From Sedimentisphaerales bacterium (GTDB taxonomy: Bacteria > Planctomycetota > Phycisphaerae > Sedimentisphaerales > SG8-4): a DNA stretch of 31,185 bases. The position numbers and the translations under genes were made by a program. How positions within the stretch are numbered: the stretch's first letter is position 1; the number at the start of each line of letters is the position of its first letter. The stretch lies in NCBI GenBank assembly GCA_016932895.1, contig JAFGCA010000060.1, positions 1 through 31,185 of the forward strand, in the 5' to 3' direction. Below, in pieces: positions 15,320-22,808 of this stretch. Below the pieces are notes generated by a model that searched no databases, was not told the DNA's origin, and saw nothing but the letters and a program-made list of their open reading frames with translations.

Positions 15320-17589
15320 CCTTTACCGACTATCCGGGACATTTCGTTGCCGCGACGCTCGTGCTGCTTTTTGCCGTGCTGACCTTTGTCTCGCACAACG
15401 CCGCCGAGATGCGCAGACCCGAACGCAAACTGCATCGCCGGTTGCTCATGGCAACGCAATGGGCGGTCATCCTGGTGTTGCTTCTGATCGCCTGGAATCC
15501 CTCGACCTGGCAGGAGAGCAAGGTATTCGCCCAAAACGCGGTGCTGACGCTTTTCGACACGAGCGAGAGCATGTCTGTTGCCGATGACAGGCGGCAGACG
15601 AGACTGGACAAGGCGCTGGACCGTTTCGCGAAGCACCTTCGCCGGGGCGGTTCGGAGGGCCCCAAGCATATCGTCTATGGATTCGATCGCTACCCCTACC
15701 ACTGCGGCTCGGCGGACTTGCTCCGTCGCTGGGGCTCCGAGACGGACCTGCAATCAGTGCTGTCGCTGTTGGCCCAGTACAGTGGCCCGGGCCCGGTGGC
15801 GCAGGATGAACCAGATATCGCGGGCGAAGCGAAAGAGAAGAGCGTGGCGAACGAGGCGCGCCAAGCCGATACGGAAAGGCTGGCCGGTGTGGTTATTTTC
15901 ACCGACGGTCAAGCCGGTGATAAAACTCTTCAGACCTATCATTCCTTTCTACCGGAAGATTCGCCGATTGTGCTCGTGGGCGTGGGATCGCGCAGGCGCG
16001 CGACGGATATCGCCGTAACCTCGATCGTCGCTCCGGCACGGGTTTGGATCGACAACGCCTATAAGGTCGGCGCTTCCCTTACCGCGACGAATCTCCCGGC
16101 CGGTTCCGTTCTCGTCGAACTGCTCGAGGACGGGCAGGTGATCGACGCGCTGGAGGTCGACCGGGACTCGTTCGCTCCTCGTGACAGCCGGGCGTCTTCC
16201 GGCGAGAGCGGGCATTCCGAGGCCACGGTCGAATTCGCAGTGCCGGCCCACCGGCTCGGCGCCCACGTGCTCTCGGTGCGGGCCAGGTCGCACGCCGGGG
16301 AGATCAACGTTGCCAACAACTCCCGCAGCACGTGTGTGGAAGTGACACAGGAGCAACCGCTGCATGTGCTGCTGTATTGTCAGCAGGCCAGCTTCGACAT
16401 CGGGAAGATTCGTCAGGCCCTGGCCTGGGACAAGCGCGTCGATCTGGCCCTCGGCTTCGACGTCATCCGCGATCCGACGATATCGCAGCGCGTCTCGGCC
16501 GGGCTGGGCCACACGGCGCTACCCCGCAACGCCGAAGAATTCGGTGCCTACGACGTCATCGTCCTCGGCTCCTGCGATCTGACCCGGCTCGCCCCGGCGC
16601 AGCTCGAAGGGCTGTACCGTTTTGTGGCCGACCGGGGCGGAGGACTGCTGCTGTTGCCGGGTCAGACGGTAGCCACCCTGGCGGCCTGGGGAGACGAGAA
16701 ATCGGCGGCGCTGCTACCGGTCCTTCTCGATCGAGGGCAGGAGCGAATCTGGCCCCCGGTCCCCGATGCGATTGACGTGACCTTCGAAGCGGAGGTTAGT
16801 CGCATACTCGACCCCGAGCCGTTCAAAGACCGCGCGGAGTCCCTCGCGCCTTACTACGGGATCGCCGCGGTGAAACCGGCGTCGCTGACGTTCGCCACGG
16901 TGCAAGACGTACCGCTGGTGTCGGCGCATCGATTGGGGCGCGGTCGAGTTTGTCTCCTGAACGCTTCGAAGCTCTTCACGCTCTATCGAGAGGATGAACA
17001 GGGGGGACTGCTCAGCGAACTGATTACTCGTCTGGTCGCGTACCTGGGCCGCACCCCGGCCCGGGGTGCCGGCATGGAGCTGTTTGTCCAACGAGCCGGC
17101 GAAGATCCGCGGCGCGTCGTTTTCAGCGCATACGTTGTCGACAAAGCGTTCCGGCCGGTACCCGGGGCCAACGTGCTGCTGACCGTCGAGGACAAGATTA
17201 CCCGCATGGAAGCCGTCGGACAGGGTCGCTACAGGGCCGACGTTGACTGGGGCGCCGCGCAGTCGGTGGTCGCCACCGTCCAGGCCGAGAACGGCGGGCT
17301 GTTTCTGGGAGAGCGAACGATGGCGACGACGTTACCGCCCGTCCGCGATGAAATGTCCGAGGTGGACCTGGATGAGGAGTTTCTCGAAGCTCTGGCCCAG
17401 CGGCTCGGCGGCCGTTACGTCCATATCGACGAGGTCGACGACGGCATCGGCGCCGCCTTCGTGCCGAGACGACAGACGGGAACCACGGAGAAGATTCAAA
17501 GCGTGTGGCCGATGTGGCCTCTGCTCCTGACGCTGTGTCTGCTGCTCTCGGTCCAGTGGTTCGTAAGGCGGGCGGTGGGTCTGGTCTAA
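15316..17589 (+). CDS. Membrane vWA protein with glutamine-amidotransferase-like domain
   Basis: A 757-residue membrane protein that overlaps the preceding gene by ATGA. Helices lie at ~8-28 and ~45-63 and a last one near 733-750 (MWPLLLTLCLLLSVQWFV). LTLFDTSESMSVAD holds a complete MIDAS motif Asp81-x-Ser83-x-Ser85. VVIFTDGQAG and IVLVGVGSRR continue the vWA fold. From ~350 to 560 a class-I glutamine-amidotransferase-like Rossmann fold is visible (LHVLLYCQQASF; YDVIVLGSCDL; GGGLLLLPGQ), but I see no catalytic Cys-His-Glu triad, so it is probably a binding domain. A beta-sandwich follows (VVFSAYVVDKAFRPVPGANV). This architecture is seen in planctomycete MoxR operons. The domain likely faces the periplasm, where it could bind the partner proteins of this operon. 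Confidence 0.84.
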   Translation: MTFTDYPGHFVAATLVLLFAVLTFVSHNAAEMRRPERKLHRRLLMATQWAVILVLLLIAWNPSTWQESKVFAQNAVLTLFDTSESMSVADDRRQTRLDKALDRFAKHLRRGGSEGPKHIVYGFDRYPYHCGSADLLRRWGSETDLQSVLSLLAQYSGPGPVAQDEPDIAGEAKEKSVANEARQADTERLAGVVIFTDGQAGDKTLQTYHSFLPEDSPIVLVGVGSRRRATDIAVTSIVAPARVWIDNAYKVGASLTATNLPAGSVLVELLEDGQVIDALEVDRDSFAPRDSRASSGESGHSEATVEFAVPAHRLGAHVLSVRARSHAGEINVANNSRSTCVEVTQEQPLHVLLYCQQASFDIGKIRQALAWDKRVDLALGFDVIRDPTISQRVSAGLGHTALPRNAEEFGAYDVIVLGSCDLTRLAPAQLEGLYRFVADRGGGLLLLPGQTVATLAAWGDEKSAALLPVLLDRGQERIWPPVPDAIDVTFEAEVSRILDPEPFKDRAESLAPYYGIAAVKPASLTFATVQDVPLVSAHRLGRGRVCLLNASKLFTLYREDEQGGLLSELITRLVAYLGRTPARGAGMELFVQRAGEDPRRVVFSAYVVDKAFRPVPGANVLLTVEDKITRMEAVGQGRYRADVDWGAAQSVVATVQAENGGLFLGERTMATTLPPVRDEMSEVDLDEEFLEALAQRLGGRYVHIDEVDDGIGAAFVPRRQTGTTEKIQSVWPMWPLLLTLCLLLSVQWFVRRAVGLV

Positions 17590-17600
17590 GGAAAGATGAA

Positions 17601-18446
17601 ATGATCGTGAGAAGGACGAGTGTTGGATGGGCGGCCGTTTCGGCGGTCGTTCTGGTGCTGGCGACGGCGGCGCTTGCGCACGCTGGCAGCGAGGGTTCGC
17701 CTACGGGCAAAACGTACGCCCTGATTGTCGGCGGTATCAGCCGAGACCCGCCCGACCGTCGGGCGCGGAACCACGCGCTCGAGGCCTTGAGCGTCTATCT
17801 TCGCGGACCGGCGGGGCTGGCGCGGCAGCAGGTGCGAGTGCTTGTCGGCGACGACCTCGGCCTCTCGGACCCGAACGTGCGGGCGACGGGACCGAACGTG
17901 AAGGCCGCCGTCGAGTCGGTCGCGTCCGTTATCCGGGCGCAGGATCGATTCGTTTTCTGTTATCTCGGTCTGACCAACGCCGTTTCAGAAACCTTGCGCT
18001 TCAATCTGCCGGGGCCGGACGTGACGCACGAGGCCCTGGCGGGCTGGCTCGGCGGCATCAAGTCCAACGTGCAGGTAGTCGTACTGGATTGTCCCTGTGC
18101 GGCCTTGGCCGCCAAGGCCCTCGCCCGGCCGGGCCGGATCATCGTCTGCGCCTCGACCGCGAAGCAGGCGTACAGCACCGGTTTTACCGGCCGCTTCGTC
18201 CCGGCCCTGACGCAGATGGAAAACGACGCGGACCAGGACGGCAGGGTCTCGCTCCTGGAAGCCTTCACAGCAACCGCCAAAGAGACCGAGCAGTGGTATC
18301 GCCGGATACAGTGTTTGCCCACTGAGACACCGTCTCTGGAGGACGACGGCGACGGCGTTCCCAGCAAACGACCCTGGCGATATCAAGTGGATGGCGGAGA
18401 CGGCGCGCGGGCGGCGACGTTTTTCTTGGCCGCAGGGCAACGGTGA
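17601..18446 (+). CDS. Exported caspase-fold protein lacking the catalytic His (pseudo-peptidase)
   Basis: A 281-residue protein. ATG at 17601 follows AAGGAAAG and gives a signal peptide (VSAVVLVLATAALAHA, cleavage near 28). The rest resembles clan CD (C13/C14, caspase/legumain) peptidases: first strand KTYALIVGGI, then FVFCYLGLTN where active members read 'F-x-Y-x-G-H-G', then VVVLDCPCAAL where active members read 'D-x-C-H-S-G', and finally DADQDGRVSLLEAF, the loop common in bacterial caspase-like proteins. The His position is Leu124. The Cys residues (164, 166) flank rather than occupy the usual slot after Asp163. It is therefore probably an inactive, ligand- or protein-binding homologue. 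It sits 11 bp after the vWA gene and 9 bp before the DUF4159 gene, within the operon. Confidence 0.74.
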   Translation: MIVRRTSVGWAAVSAVVLVLATAALAHAGSEGSPTGKTYALIVGGISRDPPDRRARNHALEALSVYLRGPAGLARQQVRVLVGDDLGLSDPNVRATGPNVKAAVESVASVIRAQDRFVFCYLGLTNAVSETLRFNLPGPDVTHEALAGWLGGIKSNVQVVVLDCPCAALAAKALARPGRIIVCASTAKQAYSTGFTGRFVPALTQMENDADQDGRVSLLEAFTATAKETEQWYRRIQCLPTETPSLEDDGDGVPSKRPWRYQVDGGDGARAATFFLAAGQR

Positions 18447-18455
18447 TCGACTCAT

Positions 18456-19307
18456 ATGGACTTCGGAACAGACAAAATGGAGCGACGCGACTTTCTCGCC
18501 CTGGCGAGCCGAACGCTGCTGGGCGGCACACTGGCCTCCACCGGTGCGGCCCGGCCCCGCGAGTCCGACAGCGGTCCGCCTGAAGCGGGAGACTTGGACA
18601 AATACGACTTCGTGATTCCGCGCGTCCGGGTCAGGGAGCTGGCATATCGAGGTCGCGGCAAAGGCCCCGATGTCTGGAACGTCCGGCCCGGAGGCGACGC
18701 CAACCTGCTGCGCGAGCTGACCCGGGTGATACGGTGCCGCGTCAAACCGATCCAGGGGACCTTCGACTGGCAGCCGCAATACGCTCTGCCGGGCCAGCTC
18801 AATGCCGTGGTCGATTTCGACGAACCAAAGCGCCTGCGCGAATATCCCTTTCTTTTCATGACGGGCGAGAACCACTACGAATTCACCGAGAGCCAGAAGA
18901 AGAATCTGGAGGAGTACGTCACCGGCGGCGGCTTTCTTCTCATAGACGATTGCGTGGTTGCCTCCGGCGGCGACTTCTTTTACCAGAGCTCGTATCGGCT
19001 CCTGGAAGGGGTCTTCGGCTCCGGCGCCCTTCGCCCCGTCCCGCGCGACCACGAGGTTTTCCACAACGTCTACAACCTCGGAGGCACCGGACTTCCCCTA
19101 TTGCACTACAGCCAGGACGGCCGCCCGCACGGACTGAACCACGGCGCCCGAGGCCTTTTCATCCGGGATCGTCTCGCGGTGTTTCTCAGTTCCACCGACC
19201 TTCATTGCGGCTGGTGTGACAGTCACGGGACGACGTGGGGCCTGCAAGGTTATCGCAGAGCCATCCAGATGGGCATCAACATCGTGATGTACGCCCTGAC
19301 GCACTGA
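18456..19307 (+). CDS. DUF4159 protein with Tat-type leader
   Basis: A 283-residue protein (276 if the ATG at 18477 is used). The second Met begins MERRDFLALASRTLLGG, a Tat signal with the RRDFL twin-arginine pattern, so export in folded form is likely and the second start is quite possible. The DUF4159 core follows: PRVRVRELAYRG, ANLLRELTRVIRC, EYPFLFMTGENHYEFTE, LEEYVTGGGFLLIDDC and YRRAIQMGINIVMYALTH. DUF4159 has a glutamine-amidotransferase-like fold. It is usually the last gene of MoxR/BatA operons, as here, and its function is unknown. Cys-x-x-Cys near LHCGWCDSHG may bind metal or form a disulphide. Confidence 0.88.
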   Translation: MDFGTDKMERRDFLALASRTLLGGTLASTGAARPRESDSGPPEAGDLDKYDFVIPRVRVRELAYRGRGKGPDVWNVRPGGDANLLRELTRVIRCRVKPIQGTFDWQPQYALPGQLNAVVDFDEPKRLREYPFLFMTGENHYEFTESQKKNLEEYVTGGGFLLIDDCVVASGGDFFYQSSYRLLEGVFGSGALRPVPRDHEVFHNVYNLGGTGLPLLHYSQDGRPHGLNHGARGLFIRDRLAVFLSSTDLHCGWCDSHGTTWGLQGYRRAIQMGINIVMYALTH

Positions 19308-19321
19308 ATCGTGTTTCCGCC

Positions 19322-19338
19322 GGGACCCTCAGGGGCCC
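19322..19338. terminator. Candidate hairpin between convergent genes, with a stop codon in its loop
   Basis: GGG-A-CCC (19322-19328) can pair with GGG-G-CCC (19332-19338), with one mismatch and a TCA loop. The loop on the minus strand is the TGA of the gene ending at 19329. The site separates the plus-strand DUF4159 gene (stop at 19307) from the minus-strand gene. No U-tract is present on either side, so classical Rho-independent termination is doubtful. Confidence 0.3.
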
Positions 19339-20342
19339 AGCAGCGTATCGGTCAGGCACCCGGGCACCTCGACGCCGCAACAGTCGTCTGTGCCTTCGGG
19401 CAGATAGATATCGTCCGTCGGATCGTCGAGAAAACGGGTGCGGCTATAGCGGACGTGGCCGCCGCCGTAGAGAACGTTTTGTCCCCGGCGAGCGTGGTTG
19501 GGGCTGTTCAGACGCAATCGGTCGGGATCGAGACGAAGCGTCACCCGCGCCGACGTGCAAGCGGCCGACTGCTCGAAGTGAGGATTCATGTCCGCCATGA
19601 TGGGCAGTCTCGACAGCGACGTCCTCGTCAAAAACGGGTCGGAAGGGACCCGATAGCTGTACGTGATGTGGTCGCGCGAGGGGAAATCGTTGTGGGCTTT
19701 GATCTGTGACGGCGTCAGCGGAGACGCATAGCCCCGTTTCCCGCCGCAACAGACGAAATCTTCTGCCCTGTCCAGGTAACCTAATGTCAGCAGGCGAAAG
19801 GGATTGCGCGTATTGGAATGGTTTTCCGGGCCCGGGTGGCCGATCCGGTTCCACGGCGCATCGGCGGCTCGAGCCATGACCGGAAACCGGTCCTCATGGT
19901 CGGCACTGTAGAGCTCCAGGCCACGGGAGATGTTCGCCAGTTGTCCTTCGCACGTCCGCAGACCCGAGCGGTGACGCATGAGCTTCGACGACGGGATCAG
20001 AATACCAACGATGAGAAGGACCGACGCTGCGACGGCGATCACGTTGCTGAGATTCTGCCGCCGGGCAAGCTTGAGGATCTTCGGAGGCGGTGGCGCAGAG
20101 GCCAAGTGCTCGCGGGCCAGCTCGCGCAGACGCTCGACCGTACGATCCGACAGCGCGCCGGGGCAGGCCGGCGGAGAGAGCGTTTGGAGCGGAGCGAGGG
20201 CACCGCTAATTCTGGCGTGACTCTTCGCCGCTTCGTCGTTGCGGGCGAGGAGTTGCTCGGTCCGCGCCGCTTCCTCGGAAGCGGACAAACCAAGACAATA
20301 TTGAAAGACCAGATCCTTCTGTTCCTGATCGAACCCAGACAT
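19329..20342 (-). CDS. Anti-sigma-like N-terminus fused to a pseudopilin-like (H-X9-DG) domain
   Basis: A 337-residue single-pass membrane protein. I chose the ATG at 20342, since MSGFDQEQKDLVFQYCLGLS begins an anti-sigma-like helical domain ('YxLGxLSxxE...RxE..L'); the frame is open to 20408. Residues 99-117 (SNVIAVAASVLLIVGILIP) form the membrane helix. The periplasmic part reads LRTCEGQLANISRGLELYS, then ADHEDRFP, the sequence pattern that follows the N-terminal helix of planctomycete pseudopilin-like proteins. It ends with NHARRGQNVLYGGGHV, the H-X9-DG box with Gly in place of Asp. No prepilin-peptidase cleavage motif is present. No ECF sigma factor gene is adjacent. It may sense an envelope signal; this is inference. 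Confidence 0.68.
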   Translation of the reverse strand: MSGFDQEQKDLVFQYCLGLSASEEAARTEQLLARNDEAAKSHARISGALAPLQTLSPPACPGALSDRTVERLRELAREHLASAPPPPKILKLARRQNLSNVIAVAASVLLIVGILIPSSKLMRHRSGLRTCEGQLANISRGLELYSADHEDRFPVMARAADAPWNRIGHPGPENHSNTRNPFRLLTLGYLDRAEDFVCCGGKRGYASPLTPSQIKAHNDFPSRDHITYSYRVPSDPFLTRTSLSRLPIMADMNPHFEQSAACTSARVTLRLDPDRLRLNSPNHARRGQNVLYGGGHVRYSRTRFLDDPTDDIYLPEGTDDCCGVEVPGCLTDTLLGP

Positions 20343-20667
20343 CAGACCACCACAAATGTTGCCGTTCTTGCATTGGTTGCGACGGCCGTTACTCTCGCGT
20401 CGTACCATACATCATTTATCACTGGGGCTAATATACTGTCGCCGGCGGCGTATTGTTTGCGGAAATCCGGCCGCAAATCCAAAAAGCCCCTTGGTTCGAG
20501 GCTTTCTACGTGCCTCGCCCCCCCCAATGCAGGACAGAGATCGCTTTGCCGACGGGGGTTGGAAATGCTATGCTGACGTATCCCGGCGCCGGCTCGCAAG
20601 ACGCGCCGAGGCCAAAGGCGACGCACGCTCGCCTCCGTCAGGAACGCAGATTTGCTGGAGATAGCTT
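20343..20667. other. 325-bp divergent intergenic region
   Basis: It separates the minus-strand anti-sigma-like gene from the plus-strand heparinase gene, so it must hold promoters for both. One plus-strand candidate is given separately. On the minus strand a lone TATATT-like -10 lies near 20430, without a good -35. A run of seven C follows TGCCTCG near 20519-20525. No gene or RNA is recognised here. Confidence 0.5.
20546..20574 (+). promoter_or_regulatory. Candidate promoter of the heparinase-like gene
   Basis: TTGCCG (20546-20551) and TATGCT (20569-20574) are spaced by 17 bp, each matching consensus at four of six positions. The predicted leader is about 85 nt, ending at a GGAG ribosome site near 20655-20658 before the ATG at 20668. 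Confidence 0.4.
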
Positions 20668-22716
20668 ATGCGGACACGGCTCCCAATCAACGCGGTCGCC
20701 GTTCTGTGGGTGACGGCCGCCTTTGTGTTTTGTGCAGGTTCCGGTGCGCAGGCAATGGCGACGGCTGCGAAGCGTGCCGTTGTGCAGGGACATCCACGGC
20801 TTCTCGGCTCTCGGGAGCGTCTGGGGCAATTGGCCCGGGAGCGCCCCGAGGCGTATCGCCGGGTCGTGAGGGTCGCGCGGGAGCAAGAGGCCGACGATCA
20901 CAGCAAGATGATCTCCATGGCGCTCGTATGCGCGATTGAGGGAGATGCGCAGCTTGGCAGGGAGGCGGTCGGCAAAACTATGGAGTACATCCACGGTCCC
21001 ATCAAGAAGGGACACACGCCCTTCGCCCATGACCTGGCTCGTTGCGCCATCGTGTACGATCTGTGTCACGAGTATTGGACCGCAGCCGAGCGGCAGGCGT
21101 TCCATGAGTACCTCAATCAGACGGTGGAGGCCAACGTGCAATCGGAGACGCACGTTTTCCACAACGGCTGGTACGGCTACAAGCACTGGGGCATCGGACT
21201 GGCGTGTTACGCCACGTACTACGAGAACGAGCGCAGCGGCGCCATTCTCCAGGCGCTGGAGCAGGAGTATCGCACGCGTGCGGCGCCGGCCTTGACCCTG
21301 GCCGGGGCCGGGGGCGGTTGGGCCGAGGGCTACTACATCCACTACTGGCTGTACGAGTGGCTGTTCTTCTGCGAAGCGGCTCGCTGGTGCGAGGGGATCG
21401 ACTATTACCGGGACGCACGAGACTTCTTCGCAGATCGCGCCGTGGCGAGCATGTTCGAGATGTATCCCGGCATCAGCACCTACGGTTCCCGCCGGCCCGT
21501 TCCCATGGGCGACGGCGGAGGCCGCGTCTTCGGCGGCGACCGTGACAAGACGCTGGCCGCCCGGCGCATTCTCGTCAATGCCTTCCGCGACGATCCCAAC
21601 CACCAGGTGGTGCACGCCTTCAACGAAACGACGCCCCGCTCCAGCGTGGGAGTCTACGCCTACAAGGATTTCCTCTGGCGCGACCCGACCGTGACGGCCG
21701 GCAACCTGGAGGATTTCAAGCTCTCCCACATCAGCACGGGGCCCGGATACGTCTACGCCCGCAGCTCGTGGGAGGAGGACGCGACGTACTTCTTCTTCAA
21801 GGGTGGAGATCGCTTCACGGCCCATCAGCATCTCGACGTCGGGCACTTCGTCATCTACAAACACGAAGAGCTGGCCGGTGACGGAGGTCATTACGACGCC
21901 TTCGGGTCGAGCCATGACGTGAACTACCACCTTCGCAGCATCGCGCACAGCACGATCCTCGTTCACGACCCGGATGAGACCTGGCCGCAGATGCGCGCCG
22001 GGCCGGTCTCGGGCAATGACGGGGGCCAGTGGCATCCCTGGCCGCATCACAACGGCGCGGTCGTGGATCCGGCTGCCTGGGAGCAGGGACGCGAACTCTA
22101 CGACATCGCCGACGTCCTGGCTTTTGAAGATCGAGGGGCTTACCTCTACGTCGCCGGCGACTGCACGCGAGCCTATTCTCCAGACAAGCTCTCGCTCTTC
22201 ACCCGGCAAATCGTCTTTCTCCGGCCCGATACCTTTGTGGTCTTCGATCGGGTGCGTTCCACGGACGCCGGGTTCCGGAAGACCTGGGTGCTCCAGGCGA
22301 TGAAGGTCCCCGAACAAACACCGGAGGGCCTGGTCGTCACCAACGGTCGGGGACGACTTTTCGTCCAGACGCTGTTGCCGGACGAGCCGGCTATCCGGCT
22401 GGTTTCTGGTCCGGAACTGTACCGCTACGGGGACCAGACCTACCCGCCGGCGCGAGACACGGGAGCCGCTCCCGAGTGCCGGATCGAGATATCGCCCTCC
22501 GCAGCCGCCGAGGAGGACTGCTTCCTGCACGTGCTCACCGCCGCCGATTCCGACACGCCCTCCGTGGCCATAGCTACCGTTGAGGTCGAGGACGCCCGAA
22601 TCGTTGTCACCGTGGGCCCCGCGACCATCAGGTTCAAGACAGAGGCGCAGGGAGGAGATATTCTTCTCTCGCGACGGCGAACGCAATTCACCGACGCCGT
22701 CCAACAGACGAAGTGA
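20668..22716 (+). CDS. Heparinase II/III-like polysaccharide lyase, secreted
   Basis: A 682-residue exported protein. Residues 1-29 are a signal peptide (AVAVLWVTAAFVFCAGSGAQA). An alpha/alpha-toroid region follows, with NGWYGYKHWGIGLACYATYY and WAEGYYIHYWLYEWLF. The heparinase II/III beta-sheet domain begins near 360 (GYVYARSSWEEDATYFFFKG). It holds the hallmark HQHLDVGHFVIY (His386, His388, Asp390), where family members bind metal or substrate, and GHYDAFGSSHDVNYHLRSIA, followed by HSTILV. These enzymes cleave uronic-acid-containing polymers such as heparin, chondroitin or alginate by beta-elimination. PL12, PL15, PL17 and PL21 share this fold, and I cannot select one. It stands 92 bp before the HzsA-related gene on the same strand. 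Confidence 0.84.
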   Translation: MRTRLPINAVAVLWVTAAFVFCAGSGAQAMATAAKRAVVQGHPRLLGSRERLGQLARERPEAYRRVVRVAREQEADDHSKMISMALVCAIEGDAQLGREAVGKTMEYIHGPIKKGHTPFAHDLARCAIVYDLCHEYWTAAERQAFHEYLNQTVEANVQSETHVFHNGWYGYKHWGIGLACYATYYENERSGAILQALEQEYRTRAAPALTLAGAGGGWAEGYYIHYWLYEWLFFCEAARWCEGIDYYRDARDFFADRAVASMFEMYPGISTYGSRRPVPMGDGGGRVFGGDRDKTLAARRILVNAFRDDPNHQVVHAFNETTPRSSVGVYAYKDFLWRDPTVTAGNLEDFKLSHISTGPGYVYARSSWEEDATYFFFKGGDRFTAHQHLDVGHFVIYKHEELAGDGGHYDAFGSSHDVNYHLRSIAHSTILVHDPDETWPQMRAGPVSGNDGGQWHPWPHHNGAVVDPAAWEQGRELYDIADVLAFEDRGAYLYVAGDCTRAYSPDKLSLFTRQIVFLRPDTFVVFDRVRSTDAGFRKTWVLQAMKVPEQTPEGLVVTNGRGRLFVQTLLPDEPAIRLVSGPELYRYGDQTYPPARDTGAAPECRIEISPSAAAEEDCFLHVLTAADSDTPSVAIATVEVEDARIVVTVGPATIRFKTEAQGGDILLSRRRTQFTDAVQQTK

Positions 22717-22734
22717 TTCATCCGACGGTTCGGA

Positions 22735-22758
22735 AAAAGCCGGGCAATCTGCTATACT
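22735..22758 (+). promoter_or_regulatory. Weak candidate promoter before the triheme gene
   Basis: TATACT at 22753-22758 is a good -10 box, and a transcript from it would start near 22765. The -35 region (TTCGGA at 22729-22734, 18-bp spacer) is poor. The ribosome site GAGGAGAG at 22797-22804 sets the ATG at 22809. Confidence 0.3.
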
Positions 22759-22808
22759 GAGACGCAGCATAATTGTCGAAGTCCGGTGCCCGTTGTGAGG
22801 AGAGTACC

